DNA from: Sulfolobales archaeon HS-7
GTDB taxonomy: Archaea > Thermoproteota > Thermoprotei_A > Sulfolobales > Sulfolobaceae
Length of the DNA stretch: 64,000 nt
Reading direction: 5' to 3'
Assembly (NCBI GenBank): GCA_019704295.1
Contig: AP024596.1
Coordinates: 1,535,369-1,599,368 of the forward strand
The translations under genes were made by a program, and so were the position numbers. The notes below the pieces were generated by a model, which ran no database searches, was not told the origin of the DNA, and saw only the letters and a list, made by a program, of their open reading frames with translations. This document shows positions 1 to 9,422 of the stretch, piece after piece (position 1 is the first letter of the stretch; each line of letters opens with the position of its first letter).

Positions 1-2
1 TT

Positions 3-1475
3 TTAGTGTCTGGTACCAACCACTTCCCTTCTAACTTCGCCTTCCTCAACCTTTACATTTCTCGTTCTATACACTTCCTTTACCTTAGTAGATATAACCA
101 TCGTGAGAAGAGAGCTTACCCCCGATATAAGGAAGATAAAGAAGAAGGCCTCACGTCCAGGTAAGAACGTAAACATTGGAACTCCTGCAACCGTTCCCTC
201 ATATAACGGAATTTTAAAGGTGTCCTCTAAAGAGCTTGCTAGGACGGGTCCTAGGGTGTTCCCCATAAGTCTCATCGACGTATTGGTACCAGTTATCGTT
301 GCCAGCCTTTTCTCGGAAGAGGAAACCATAAGTAGGGTAACCCTAGATATAGTCATGCCCCCTATTCCTACAAGGGAAAAGAACACTAGGGCTAAGATCT
401 CATCTATCGTGAGGGAGTAGCTAGTTGACGCTATCCCCAACATAAATGAACCAAGCGCTGCTACTAAAGGTGTAATTATTAATATAGGTCTTATTCCCAC
501 TTTAAGCGACAGCTTACCAAATATCGGCCCCACAAATAACATAATTAGGCTTATTGGGGCTAAAGTCAGACCAGTTGAGATGATGTCCATTCCAAATCCT
601 GTCGGTTTCGGTAATTCGAAAAGGTAAACTAGTGATTGGAACATGAGGAACAATCCGAAACCCGAGACGAAGGAGGTAATAAGGGGAACGGCTATGTTCG
701 GGTCTGACATTTCCTTAAGGTCTATAAACGGTTCCTGAATGGATTTTTCCCTTACAATGAGGGCGATTAGGAAGAGAAATCCGAGTCCGAAGCCTGCTAA
801 AGTATCAAAGGAGAGCCACCCCCAGCTTGCGGCCTCGGTCAAAGTGAAACCAAAGGATAGGAAAGTAGCTCCCAGAAGGGCTATCCCCACGTAATCTAAG
901 GACTCCTTAACCCTTATCCTTGATTCAGGGATATACTTGTAAATAAGGCCCGCTATGATCAGTAATAGGGGGATCGCAGTTTGATAGGCGAATTGCCAGG
1001 TGTAGTATTGAGATATAAAAGAGCCTATAGGAAGAGCTACTGCAGCCCCTACCGCGAAAGTCGAAGCTATTATCCCTTGGGCTACAGGAAGCTGTTCTTT
1101 GCTGAGGTTTTCCCTAAGAATGGTGTACGCAATCGGGTTTACTGCAAGTCCTATTCCCTGAATTGCCCTGAATGCCACGAGAAGTGTGAAGTTAGGAGAT
1201 ATGCTGGTGAGGACAACAGATATTGTATAGAACAGAAGTATGGTCATTAGAACTCTCTTCTTACCGAAAGAGTCAGCGGTCTTACCTATGACAGGCGATA
1301 GCAAGAGACCCCCGAGAGTTTCTGCCGATAACACCCACGCGGCAGCGGACGAACTCACTCCAAATTGTCTCTCTATAGTATATAACGAAGGTAGCACTAC
1401 CATTTCTACATACATTGTCAGTATTGAGAGAGATGCTAGCAACGGCAGAAATCTCCTCAGTGGTGACGAAGGCAT
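3..1475 (-). CDS. MFS drug/solute exporter, DHA2-like (14-TM)
   Basis: This is a 490-residue polytopic membrane protein of the major facilitator superfamily, probably a proton-driven exporter in the cytoplasmic membrane. The loop between helices 2 and 3 carries motif A (GKTADSFGKKR), and a motif-C-like stretch (ALPIGSFIS) lies near residue 150. Length and hydrophobic pattern fit the 14-helix DHA2 group better than 12-helix carriers. The stop codon lies at the very edge of the window and the gene is complete. The substrate cannot be read from the sequence. It stands alone, with the ParA-like gene downstream of its start region on the same strand. The family is secure and the substrate unknown. 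Confidence 0.9.
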   Translation of the reverse strand: MPSSPLRRFLPLLASLSILTMYVEMVVLPSLYTIERQFGVSSSAAAWVLSAETLGGLLLSPVIGKTADSFGKKRVLMTILLFYTISVVLTSISPNFTLLVAFRAIQGIGLAVNPIAYTILRENLSKEQLPVAQGIIASTFAVGAAVALPIGSFISQYYTWQFAYQTAIPLLLIIAGLIYKYIPESRIRVKESLDYVGIALLGATFLSFGFTLTEAASWGWLSFDTLAGFGLGFLFLIALIVREKSIQEPFIDLKEMSDPNIAVPLITSFVSGFGLFLMFQSLVYLFELPKPTGFGMDIISTGLTLAPISLIMLFVGPIFGKLSLKVGIRPILIITPLVAALGSFMLGIASTSYSLTIDEILALVFFSLVGIGGMTISRVTLLMVSSSEKRLATITGTNTSMRLMGNTLGPVLASSLEDTFKIPLYEGTVAGVPMFTFLPGREAFFFIFLISGVSSLLTMVISTKVKEVYRTRNVKVEEGEVRREVVGTRH

Positions 1476-1749
1476 AGGAATCGATATATCTATAGTAATC
1501 GGTCATAAAAAATCTTGCTATTCTCAATTGTCAAAAACTTTTTAGACAAAGTAATTGAACGACGGATATTCGAACCCCCTTAGCGAAGAATTACCTTAAT
1601 TAGTAGTCCATTACGGGATGGCAGAACATGGCAATTCAGGTGTAAATCTCTGATTGCAATATGAGGAAGGTGAATAAAGTAAAGACTTCTGTGAATTTTA
1701 GGAGCTGAGGGTTGGTATGAAATATAAAATTATATCAAGTCAAAAGCCC

Positions 1750-2475
1750 TTACTTTATCCTTTCCTCTACAAATCTCATAAAGGGGAGGATCTCCTCTAT
1801 CTCTTTAATCTCTGGAATTCTTCTATAGTTGAAGAGATCTTCTATAAACGGAATAACGAATACTCTACAGCCACACTCGGATTCCACTTCTCTTTTCCTC
1901 CTATTTGCCAGCTCAAGTTCGTCAGGTAACGGTGGCACCAGGTTAATTACGAAAGCCATGACTGGCTGATCGGTCTCGTCAGCGTATCTCCTCGTTTCGT
2001 TTAAGTTTTCCTTAATGTCTGATGGGAGGGGGTCAGATACTGTGATAAGGGATTTTTGAGAGTCTCGAAAAGCTTCATTATATCCACTAAATTCGGAACG
2101 TGAGAATTCCGTGTTAGTGACGAAGGTGTCTCCGTAATCTACGACCAACACGTGATATTTCCTGTATATTTCGATCAATTCCTGGATTTTATCCCTATCA
2201 ATTCCCTCCCTTAAGGCGTCATAATCGGATATCCCTGAAAAGAATTTGATAATTCCGAGTTGTCCCCTCTCTTCATAGAAATTCGAGGTGTCTCCGCCAT
2301 GTTTGCAGTAATCCAAAAAGCCTTTCCCCCTGAAGTTCAAATGTAACGACCCCCAGGAATTGACGTCCTTGTCAACATATAGAACTCGGAATTTCTTAGA
2401 TAGGTAAAGTGACGTGTGAAGAGCTAACGTGGTTTTGCCCGACCCTCCCTTTACACCAATAAAGGCCAATCTCAT
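1750..2475 (-). CDS. ParA/MinD-family ATPase (orphan)
   Basis: A 241-residue P-loop ATPase with a deviant Walker A motif VKGGSGKTT at residues 8-16, including the signature lysine of the ParA/MinD/Mrp group, and a Walker-A-prime/B-like VVDYGD near residue 112. Family members dimerise on ATP binding and position plasmids, chromosomes or protein complexes. No ParB-like or MinE-like partner lies next to it: upstream is decayed DNA and downstream is the MFS gene. It could be a chromosomal ParA homologue, as in many Sulfolobales, or a leftover of an integrated plasmid. The fold is certain and the cargo unknown. Confidence 0.85.
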   Translation of the reverse strand: MRLAFIGVKGGSGKTTLALHTSLYLSKKFRVLYVDKDVNSWGSLHLNFRGKGFLDYCKHGGDTSNFYEERGQLGIIKFFSGISDYDALREGIDRDKIQELIEIYRKYHVLVVDYGDTFVTNTEFSRSEFSGYNEAFRDSQKSLITVSDPLPSDIKENLNETRRYADETDQPVMAFVINLVPPLPDELELANRRKREVESECGCRVFVIPFIEDLFNYRRIPEIKEIEEILPFMRFVEERIK

Positions 2476-3128
2476 AGAAAGAAGTTATCCAATTTATTAA
2501 AATTTTTACCGCTCTTCATATGAATAAAATGTGCTATTACTCAAGATTGTCAGCAACCAGGAATAAGAGTGGACGATATTAAATTTCAATCTTGTGCAAT
2601 TCCTCTAAGTATTGACTTCAAGTATGTTAATTTTGCTATATAGAAACTATAAGTTTATTCATAAATATTCTATAAAATATTTCATTAATCCCGTTAGAGG
2701 AAGTGAGCTATCCCCCTCATCAAGCTTCTTAGTCTCAACTTGCCCAAAGAGCTTCGGATACTGTGAGGTTTCTTCCGACCATAATCTCCTTAGGATGTTA
2801 TGTAGTGTGTTGTAATCACGACATAAGACCCGACAGTACTTAGGACAGCCAAGAATATGAGTAATTAATGTTAAGTCTTTCCTAACCGCACCCGATGAAA
2901 GTCGTGGAAGTAAACCTGGGTTCTAGGATGAATTTCTTATTGTTTGAGCTGATGATCTATGAAGCTTCTGAGTTAATAAAAGGTTAGATCCTGAAGTCCC
3001 AGGAGGAACTTACCAACAAGTTGCTTAACTATATCCTCCATTACGAGGAGATAGTAATGCTCAGCAAAATAACGGGTTCATGCTGGTAACGCCAGAAGTT
3101 CCCGTTGAGTAAGATAACGTAAAATCTG
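2476..3128. other. Gene-poor stretch with decayed reading frames
   Basis: No intact gene is visible. On the plus strand from about 2895 an ATG-started frame runs 30 codons, meets a stop, then continues in protein-like fashion (helical, Leu/Glu-rich) to about 3090, which looks like a broken small gene. Its family is not recognised. Confidence 0.4.
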
Positions 3129-3713
3129 CTAAGAATAGACAAACTCGCTCGAAATACCAGCCTCCTCCATCAAGTTCTTTAAGCGTTCATAAGCCATTAC
3201 TAGTTTAGTCTTAGCCTTAAACCCATTTCCGGAGAAAATCCTTCCGGGAGATCTATGCAACTTCTTGATTTTCCTAAGAGAGAAACCATACGAAAACACT
3301 TCCCTGAGAACTTCATTTATTCTCAATCACCGAAAAGCAAATGTTTTCCTCAAGTCGTAACAATCCATTAACACAGTTGAAAAATTTGCTGAAATCGGTG
3401 CGTGATTTTCCCCTCACTGAGTTTTAAAGCTCTTATAGACAATCTTCGTTGAAATCGAGAGGTTGGTGTGCCTTTACTTCATCATCGCGAGGAACTTAAT
3501 AGAGATGAATCTTTAATTTCAGACTGCACGAACTTGTTGAACACTTCTGCTATCTATTTCTTAATGTTATAATTGGAGAAAGTACACTTCAATAACTCAC
3601 GTAAAGCTTAAAGATCTGCTGTAATTTCTGCATTTCTAGAGGAGTTTAAGGAAGGTTTGACTTATCGTATTCTAAGGAGAATTCGTGTGAGTTTAATCTG
3701 CACTTCTTTATTG
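3129..3713 (-). pseudogene. Unidentified decayed gene remnant
   Basis: A 65-codon frame (3129-3326) rich in Lys/Arg/Phe (GFSLRKIKKLH) is followed upstream on the same strand by short stretches of protein-like sequence broken by stops up to about 3700. The pattern resembles a decayed transposase or other IS gene, but no diagnostic motif is visible and no family is assigned. A short genuine basic protein at 3129-3326 cannot be excluded. Confidence 0.25.
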
Positions 3714-4586
3714 TCACTTTCCTACTAATTTGTCGTAAAGCTTTATCAGACTTTGAGTTCCCTTCTCGCCCAATCCGTTAGCTACCAAGGCCGAATAGAG
3801 CTGGAGCGTTAATGACGTTGCCGGCATAGGTATTGATCGCTTTGAAGCAACGTCGTCTACGTATTTTAGGTCCTTTTTAAGGTGCCAAGACTTAAACCCG
3901 GGCTCTAAGTCGCCTTTCATGATCTTAGGCATGTAATATTGAACGGTAAAGGAATTTCCTGCGCCAGACGAAAGCATGGAGAATAGTTTCTCATCCTCAA
4001 TTCCCATGCTTCTCGAAAGTTGAAGCGCCTCTACGACTGCGACCATGTCAAGGGCTATAACCACCTGGTTACATAGTTTGAGTGCCTGTCCTTTCCCAGC
4101 AGAACCAACGTATATTACGTTTTTTCCCATGGCCTTGAACACAGGTTCAACCTGTTTAAAAACGTCTTCATCGCCGCCTACCATTATTGTAAGAGTTCCT
4201 TCTTTTGCCCCTTTATCACCGCCAGTAACTGGAGCGTCTAGAAATCTAATCCCTCGTTCCTTTAGTTGAGAGTACGTCTCAAGGGCGAAATCGGGAGAGT
4301 TGGTACTCATGTCAACGAAGATTAACCCCTTCTTCTCGGCTTTCACTATTCCGTGCTCTCCGTATAGGATTTGTTCTACATCAGGGGCATCAGTAACAAT
4401 CGATAAGACCACATCGGATTGCCTTGCAACCTCCTCTGGAGTATTGACGACTCTAGCCCCCAATTTCTCAAAGGGTTCAGCCTTACCTCTTGTTCTATTG
4501 TATACAGTGAGAGGGAAACCGGCCTTCAAAATGTTTCCAGCCATACCAGAACCCATAATTCCCAAACCAATGAAGCCGACTTTCAT
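3714..4586 (-). CDS. NAD(P)-dependent beta-hydroxyacid dehydrogenase (3-hydroxyisobutyrate dehydrogenase family)
   Basis: A 290-residue cytosolic oxidoreductase. The N-terminal Rossmann motif GFIGLGIMGSGMA (residues 4-16) binds NAD(P). The family signature DAPVTGGDKGAKEGTL lies near residue 117, and GKGQALKLCNQ near 165 carries the conserved catalytic Lys and the following Asn. The length matches 3-hydroxyisobutyrate, tartronate-semialdehyde and glyoxylate/succinate-semialdehyde reductases, and sequence alone does not choose between them. It is monocistronic. The start is supported by a T-rich TATA box 28 nt upstream, implying a leaderless transcript. Confidence 0.92.
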   Translation of the reverse strand: MKVGFIGLGIMGSGMAGNILKAGFPLTVYNRTRGKAEPFEKLGARVVNTPEEVARQSDVVLSIVTDAPDVEQILYGEHGIVKAEKKGLIFVDMSTNSPDFALETYSQLKERGIRFLDAPVTGGDKGAKEGTLTIMVGGDEDVFKQVEPVFKAMGKNVIYVGSAGKGQALKLCNQVVIALDMVAVVEALQLSRSMGIEDEKLFSMLSSGAGNSFTVQYYMPKIMKGDLEPGFKSWHLKKDLKYVDDVASKRSIPMPATSLTLQLYSALVANGLGEKGTQSLIKLYDKLVGK

Positions 4587-4610
4587 ACTAAATATTGTAC
4601 ATTAGCGTAG

Positions 4611-4617
4611 TAAAAAG
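4611..4617 (-). promoter_or_regulatory. Putative TATA box of the beta-hydroxyacid dehydrogenase gene
   Basis: On the minus strand this reads CTTTTTA, centred 28 nt before the ATG at 4586, the normal spacing for a leaderless Sulfolobales transcript. Confidence 0.45.
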
Positions 4618-4850
4618 AACTTCTCCTTATATGGTAAGAGCCGTTCACGCGCTCATTCCAAATTAACTTTATTTTATCAGTTGGAAATTAACTAATTCAT
4701 TGTAGATTGGTAATATCAAATAGGAGACGAGTCGGAGATAATACGATGGAACAACCTGAATTACCAAGTATCACCGAGTGTAGTATTACCTTTTAGTTAA
4801 TCCACCTTCCGCAGAACACGTTATCAAACAAATCGGTCGAGGAGAAGAAA

Positions 4851-5560
4851 AGCCCTTGAGGAGGAGATAAGTCTAAAGTAGGGAAGAGGGGGTTAAGAGG
4901 AAAGGACACTCTAGTTTCCGCTTCCTCAAGGGCATCGTGCTGTTAACGGAGAATAGAGGAAGATCTACAACGTTTTACGTTAGCGTGAAATTACCCGTCT
5001 TGTGCAAGGATGATAAGAGGGTGAAAACCCGCGTGGAGGAGGAAATAGAGAGTCATTCCTCACTTTCTTTTCATATTCGTGCATAGGGGGAAATTGAAAG
5101 TTAGCCTTCCAATGCCAAATCTAAACGTAAGGGGCGACTTCAAGTACGTAGATGGGAAATACGTCAAGTTAACTAGTGGGAAGAGGGGAGTGCTCCTCAT
5201 CGCAGTATGGGTAATATCCGAGAAGAGGACAAGAGGAGCTACTGAGACTTCCTCGTACGCCTCTCGAGGGAGTACAACGTGGAGTTGATCGTGGGTGACG
5301 GCTCTACTCCCTTGAACTACGCTATTCTCGCTCCCAAAATGAAGGTCAGGAGGTTAACACTGCATAATATACAAGAAGCGGAGAATGACAAGGGAGGAGT
5401 TGAACGAGCTCCTCGGCTGAGGAGGGAAATCCCATCGTGGACAAGTACCGCGTGCTGAACTACCTCTTAGCTCGAGTTGTGGGAGTAACTCAAGGGCAAC
5501 AACCTCGCGGAGTCCTTCAACTCCCTTGTCAAGGCGTTTCGGTCTGTCTCACTCCTCTTG
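4851..5560 (+). pseudogene. Decayed IS256/Mutator-like transposase
   Basis: Several short frames on the plus strand together resemble a Mutator-type DDE transposase. From about 5100 the frame reads YVDGKYVKLTSGKRGVLLIA, which resembles the first catalytic Asp region, and further on ELIVGDGSTPLNYAIL resembles the second Asp region. Upstream, TTFYVSVKLPVLCKDD is also protein-like. Multiple frameshifts and stops interrupt it, so it is non-functional. The family is assigned from these motifs only. The stretch 5561-5888 shows nothing further. Confidence 0.45.
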
Positions 5561-5888
5561 ATGATTTCACAAATCGCGTGAACTATTGCCCTCTCGTATA
5601 ACCTCTCAATATGTTTTCTTACGTTTGTAATAATATTACGTCATCCTTATTCCTCCCACTATTTCCATGTATTTAGATTATACCCTGAACTATTCTGATT
5701 TAACGAGGAATATTACAATTCGCAATGAACATGCGAACGTCCTCACTAGTATTTCCAGTAAGTTTATATCTTATCGTTGTCTTATTTTACGTTTTTTAAC
5801 TAACAAAAACTTTATAGAATTGCTAAGTCTTGCCGAGAGGTTGTAAAGTGAATATTAAGAGTACAAGAGTTTATCACGTTAATCTGGA

Positions 5889-6255
5889 TACCTAATCGAC
5901 GAGTACGACGTAAGGATTATTAATCCTTTATATTCAAGACGTTTAAGGAGTTTAAGGGGAAATACAAGAATGATGCTGTAAAGCTTTCTGAGCTAGTTGT
6001 TGGGTAGTGGGTTCACAACAAGTAAGGGCATGAATTTATGAGTCAATGGGATTTTTAATCTAGTGTATTACTAGGGTAAAGAATAGGTTGAGGAGAGACT
6101 TGATCCTCTTGGGCTATGGTGATAGTATGTTAAAGAAGCACTTTGAGGAGGTATTAGGGGTGGAGATAATACTATCCTGGCGAGGTGAGTTTGCTCTGAA
6201 GGATTTGAGAAGGCTTAAGGTTAGGAGGGAGGGAATTGAGGAGAGAGTTAAGTAA
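5889..6255 (+). pseudogene. Decayed IS110-like transposase fragment
   Basis: Across frameshifts the plus strand encodes DEYDVRIINPLY followed by a Lys/Phe-rich KTFKEFKGKYKNDAVKL, similar to the N-terminal DEDD-domain segment of IS110 transposases (VNP...K.DA). After a gap comes an uninterrupted RLRRDLILLGYGDSMLKKHF and a basic tail to about 6255. The element is broken and truncated. A conserved terminal motif (6309-6342) follows. Confidence 0.4.
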
Positions 6256-6308
6256 TTCGCCCCAACAAATAGTTCGATCTTCACTATTAGTTGGTAGGCG
6301 GACAATAT

Positions 6309-6342
6309 TATGTTTAAGTTCAACCGAAATATTACTGAACGC
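6309..6342. repeat. Conserved IS-end-like motif, copy 1
   Basis: A roughly 34-nt sequence with core AAGTTCAACCGAAATATT and then CTGAACGC matches two other places in the window (24762-24796 and 58348-58382). It follows a decayed IS110-like transposase and stops 15 nt before the stop codon of the intact lyase gene, as expected for the outer end of a dead insertion element. Confidence 0.5.
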
Positions 6343-6357
6343 CTGCGTCAGGATAAT

Positions 6358-7689
6358 CTAGCTATTTAATATTATCTTACTCCTCTCAATTAATTTTGAA
6401 TATATTTGATCTCTGTCCCTAATTTCCTCCTCAGCTTCTCCGATAAGTTTCGCCAGCTCGTCTAATTTGATTGCCTCAAACGATGTAACTGAGTAAGTTT
6501 CTAGTTTAATACCTTGCGTTATCCTCTTCCCTATCTTTGCATAGGCATCTTTCCACGGAGTTCCACTTATTACTTCAGATGCAGCGTTCCCAGTAGCGAA
6601 GCTACTGTTTTGAACAACTTTTGACGCCACATCTGGCAGGAATTCTATCTCACTTACCATTTTCCTGAAATATTTAATAGTTTTGAATACTATATCTAGT
6701 GATTCTATAATACACCACTTAGCTATCTGAAAGTCCCTATGATATCCACTCGTCTTTGAAAGCAGAAGGGTTGATACGGTAACAGAGTTCGATAGTATTA
6801 AAGCGGCATAACCTTCAACCATCTCGAGAAAATCAGGGTTAGCCTTATTCGGCATAAGGGAACTTCCGGTTACGAACGCCTTTGGAAGACTTATGAAACC
6901 TAGTTCCTCTGACGACCAAAGTATCAGATCTTGCGAGAACCTCGAAATCCTTAACATGATTTCCTTTAATAGATCGATAACCCTTAGTTCGTCTACTCCC
7001 CTAAATGATGATGCTAATAAGGGATTCTTAACGATTTCCCTAAACCCCAGCATTTGCGATACCTCTTTCCAGTCTGCCGGAGAAAAACTTCCGAATCCCG
7101 AACCGTAGCCGAGGGGCAACTCCATTAAGTCCTGTATAGCTTGAGATATCTTTTTTGAGAAGTCCACGAAAGTACTAGCGATGTAATCAGTGTAAGTAGA
7201 CCACGTTGTAGGCATCGCCTGTCTATAGTGAGTATATCCGGGAATTATCCCGTCTTCCTTGACCCCTTTCTTTTTTATTTCTTCTGCCGAAAGTAGGCAT
7301 TCCTGCTTTAAGTGGAGAAGAGAATCTATGAGGAAAAGTCTAATGTCTGTATGGATCTGTTCATTACGTGATAAGAGAACCCTTAAATTAACTCCTGCTT
7401 CAGCGTTTGCCTTTAGAACTAACTTCTCTACCTCCGTGTGGATATCCTCTTCTTGGATCATATCTAATTGCTGACCATAGAGATTTATTAGCTCTCTAAT
7501 TATCTCCTTGCTCGTTTCCTTCTTAATAATTTCCTTGTCGTGAAGTGAAATATGATAAGATAGAAGGGCCAAAATTTCATATTTAAAGAATATAACATCG
7601 TATTCCCTATCCTTTCCTGTTACGAAGTCCTGTGCTTCTTTCTTTTCAGAATAACCCAACCCTCCCTTCCAAATAGCAAAATCGTTCAT
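6358..7689 (-). CDS. Argininosuccinate lyase-like protein (fumarase/aspartase superfamily)
   Basis: A 443-residue member of the lyase superfamily that eliminates fumarate from succinyl adducts. The mobile-loop signature is intact (GSSLMPNKANP, near residue 280), with the catalytic Ser. GYTHYRQAMPTTW corresponds to the family's GYTHLQxAQP, but the Gln after His is replaced. LLSRNEQIHTDIRL corresponds to the SRNDQ motif with Asp changed to Glu, and the usual upstream HTGR-like residues are missing. SGYHRDFQIAKW matches the ArgH C-terminal motif. It is therefore probably a specialised paralogue rather than the biosynthetic ArgH, and the neighbouring permease and M28-like genes, not arginine genes, support that. 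It is divergent from the permease, with an AT-rich shared promoter region. Confidence 0.8.
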   Translation of the reverse strand: MNDFAIWKGGLGYSEKKEAQDFVTGKDREYDVIFFKYEILALLSYHISLHDKEIIKKETSKEIIRELINLYGQQLDMIQEEDIHTEVEKLVLKANAEAGVNLRVLLSRNEQIHTDIRLFLIDSLLHLKQECLLSAEEIKKKGVKEDGIIPGYTHYRQAMPTTWSTYTDYIASTFVDFSKKISQAIQDLMELPLGYGSGFGSFSPADWKEVSQMLGFREIVKNPLLASSFRGVDELRVIDLLKEIMLRISRFSQDLILWSSEELGFISLPKAFVTGSSLMPNKANPDFLEMVEGYAALILSNSVTVSTLLLSKTSGYHRDFQIAKWCIIESLDIVFKTIKYFRKMVSEIEFLPDVASKVVQNSSFATGNAASEVISGTPWKDAYAKIGKRITQGIKLETYSVTSFEAIKLDELAKLIGEAEEEIRDRDQIYSKLIERSKIILNS

Positions 7690-7804
7690 AAGATACCCCC
7701 ATCACCTTCACCTTAAATTTATTACGGATTTAAAAGTAGTACGTCTCTTAACATTTACAAACTCTATTCTTATTTTGATATTTATATATCATTTTAATGT
7801 TCAA

Positions 7805-7812
7805 TTAATATA
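7805..7812 (+). promoter_or_regulatory. TATA box of the APC permease gene
   Basis: TTAATATA is centred about 26 nt before the GTG at 7835, which supports a leaderless transcript and the GTG start. Confidence 0.5.
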
Positions 7813-7834
7813 GAATCAAAACGCTTAATAAGAT

Positions 7835-9421
7835 GTGCCTGTTACCTTGATAAAGAGGTGGAATGGAATCCTTAAAAGGGATTTAGGTGTTTTATATCTA
7901 ATTTTTATTGCTGTAATATCCGTAATTGGTTCTGGGGTTCTGGTTGTACCTACGACGGCAGAGTACATGGCGGGTCCTGCAAGCCTCTTATCCGTCATAA
8001 TAGCAGGAGTTTCTATACTAATATTCCTATTACTGTATGCAGAGCTGAGTTCTGAGATTCCGGTAACCGGAGGTACCGTCAGATATCCTGATATTTCTCA
8101 TGGAAATATCGTCAGCGCTATGATAGGCTATGGTCTCCTCCTTGCTTATGTAGTAAGCCCCCCGTTAGTTTTGGAAATAATGCTAAGCTATCTTTCCTAT
8201 TTTTTTCCATCAGTATATCAGAACGGTAATATTACGAGTATAGGTATAGCGGTAGCTTCGTTAATTTTCATTATTTTTTACATTCCAAGCATACTAGGTG
8301 TTAAACTTACCGGCTTACTATCAGCTCTATTAGGTTCGATTAAGGCGATCATCATATTCGTCTTTGCTCTTCTACTAATCCTGTTTGCATTTCATCCATC
8401 TAATTTCACCGCCTACCATGGTTTTATCCCTTACGGAATAAATGGAGTTGCACTAGCGGTATCCGCAGGAGGTCTATTCTTCGCCTTTACAGGATTTAGG
8501 CTAATTTTTGATTTTGCAGGGGAGGCGAAATACCCAAGGAGGGCTATACCCGGATCTGTTCTGCTTTCCTTTTTGATTGTCTTTGTAATCTACATGCTCG
8601 TTCAAGTTGCAGTAATAGGGGGAATTAATTGGACTGGATTACAGCAATATTCGGTAATACCGGGGAATTGGTCATCATTATCGTCACTATCGTCTCCATT
8701 AAGTCAGATAGCTCTGAGTAACGGTCTTTCGTTCCTTTCCGATATTATTCTATTTTTTGCTGTATATTCACCGTTAGTATTCGTAGTACCAGTATTAGGG
8801 GCTGAGGCCAGGCTACTAATGGGTCTTGTAGATAACGGATATGCGCCTAAAGTATTCAATACGACGTCTAAGAAATACGGTAGTCCATACGTGGCAGTCA
8901 CTTTCATATTAATACTCACCATTATTACATTGATATTACTCCCAAGGTATTCCTCCATCCTTTCGCTTGTGTCAAGTGCATATGGTTTTACTTATGCAAC
9001 GATTGGTGTCCAGTACTCGGTAATAGTAAAACACCTTTCATCGAGTAGATTTAAGGTTCCTTTAGGTAAGATTCTGGCTCCAATAAGCATGATTTTAGGC
9101 GGGTTCGTTGTCTTCTGGAGTGGCTATCCCTCAACGCTTTGGGGATTAATAGTAATGCTCCTATTCATTCCAGTATACTTCTATTACAACAGAGATATAA
9201 TGAAAATTAAAGAAGATCTTAGAGCAGGATGGTGGTTCATAGTATATTCCCTCCTCTTATTTGCAATATCCTACCTTGGGAGTCAGATATTTGGAGGCCT
9301 TGGTCTGGTTAATTCCACGGAAAGCTATCTCTTAATAGCTGTTATCTCTCTGGTATTCTACTGGGTTGGAGTTAAATCTGGAAAGAGAGAGATTAATATA
9401 GATAAAGTTCAGGGAGGATGA
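7835..9421 (+). CDS. APC-superfamily amino acid permease
   Basis: A 528-residue polytopic membrane protein, about 12-14 helices, of the amino acid-polyamine-organocation superfamily. The first helix holds the Gly-rich substrate-binding break ISVIGSGVLVVPTT, followed by GPASLLSVIIAG and an ELSSEIPVTGG loop, both typical of APC permeases. FDFAGEAKYPRRAIPGSV is the conserved loop after helix 6. It starts at GTG with a TATA box 26 nt upstream and is translationally coupled to the downstream M28-like gene. It probably imports an amino acid or derivative handled by its neighbours; the substrate is unknown. Confidence 0.9.
   Translation: MPVTLIKRWNGILKRDLGVLYLIFIAVISVIGSGVLVVPTTAEYMAGPASLLSVIIAGVSILIFLLLYAELSSEIPVTGGTVRYPDISHGNIVSAMIGYGLLLAYVVSPPLVLEIMLSYLSYFFPSVYQNGNITSIGIAVASLIFIIFYIPSILGVKLTGLLSALLGSIKAIIIFVFALLLILFAFHPSNFTAYHGFIPYGINGVALAVSAGGLFFAFTGFRLIFDFAGEAKYPRRAIPGSVLLSFLIVFVIYMLVQVAVIGGINWTGLQQYSVIPGNWSSLSSLSSPLSQIALSNGLSFLSDIILFFAVYSPLVFVVPVLGAEARLLMGLVDNGYAPKVFNTTSKKYGSPYVAVTFILILTIITLILLPRYSSILSLVSSAYGFTYATIGVQYSVIVKHLSSSRFKVPLGKILAPISMILGGFVVFWSGYPSTLWGLIVMLLFIPVYFYYNRDIMKIKEDLRAGWWFIVYSLLLFAISYLGSQIFGGLGLVNSTESYLLIAVISLVFYWVGVKSGKREINIDKVQGG
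9412..9417 (+). promoter_or_regulatory. Shine-Dalgarno site deciding the TTG start of the M28-like gene
   Basis: GGGAGG lies inside the last codons of the permease gene, 5 nt before the TTG at 9423. An internal operon gene with a strong SD and no ATG nearby supports the TTG start. Confidence 0.55.
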
Positions 9422-9422
9422 G

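Noticed and set aside
1560..1600. Minus-strand GGTTCGAAT resembling a tRNA T-arm
   Set aside because: The T-stem does not pair (G-A and further mismatches) and no anticodon arm or acceptor stem is found nearby.
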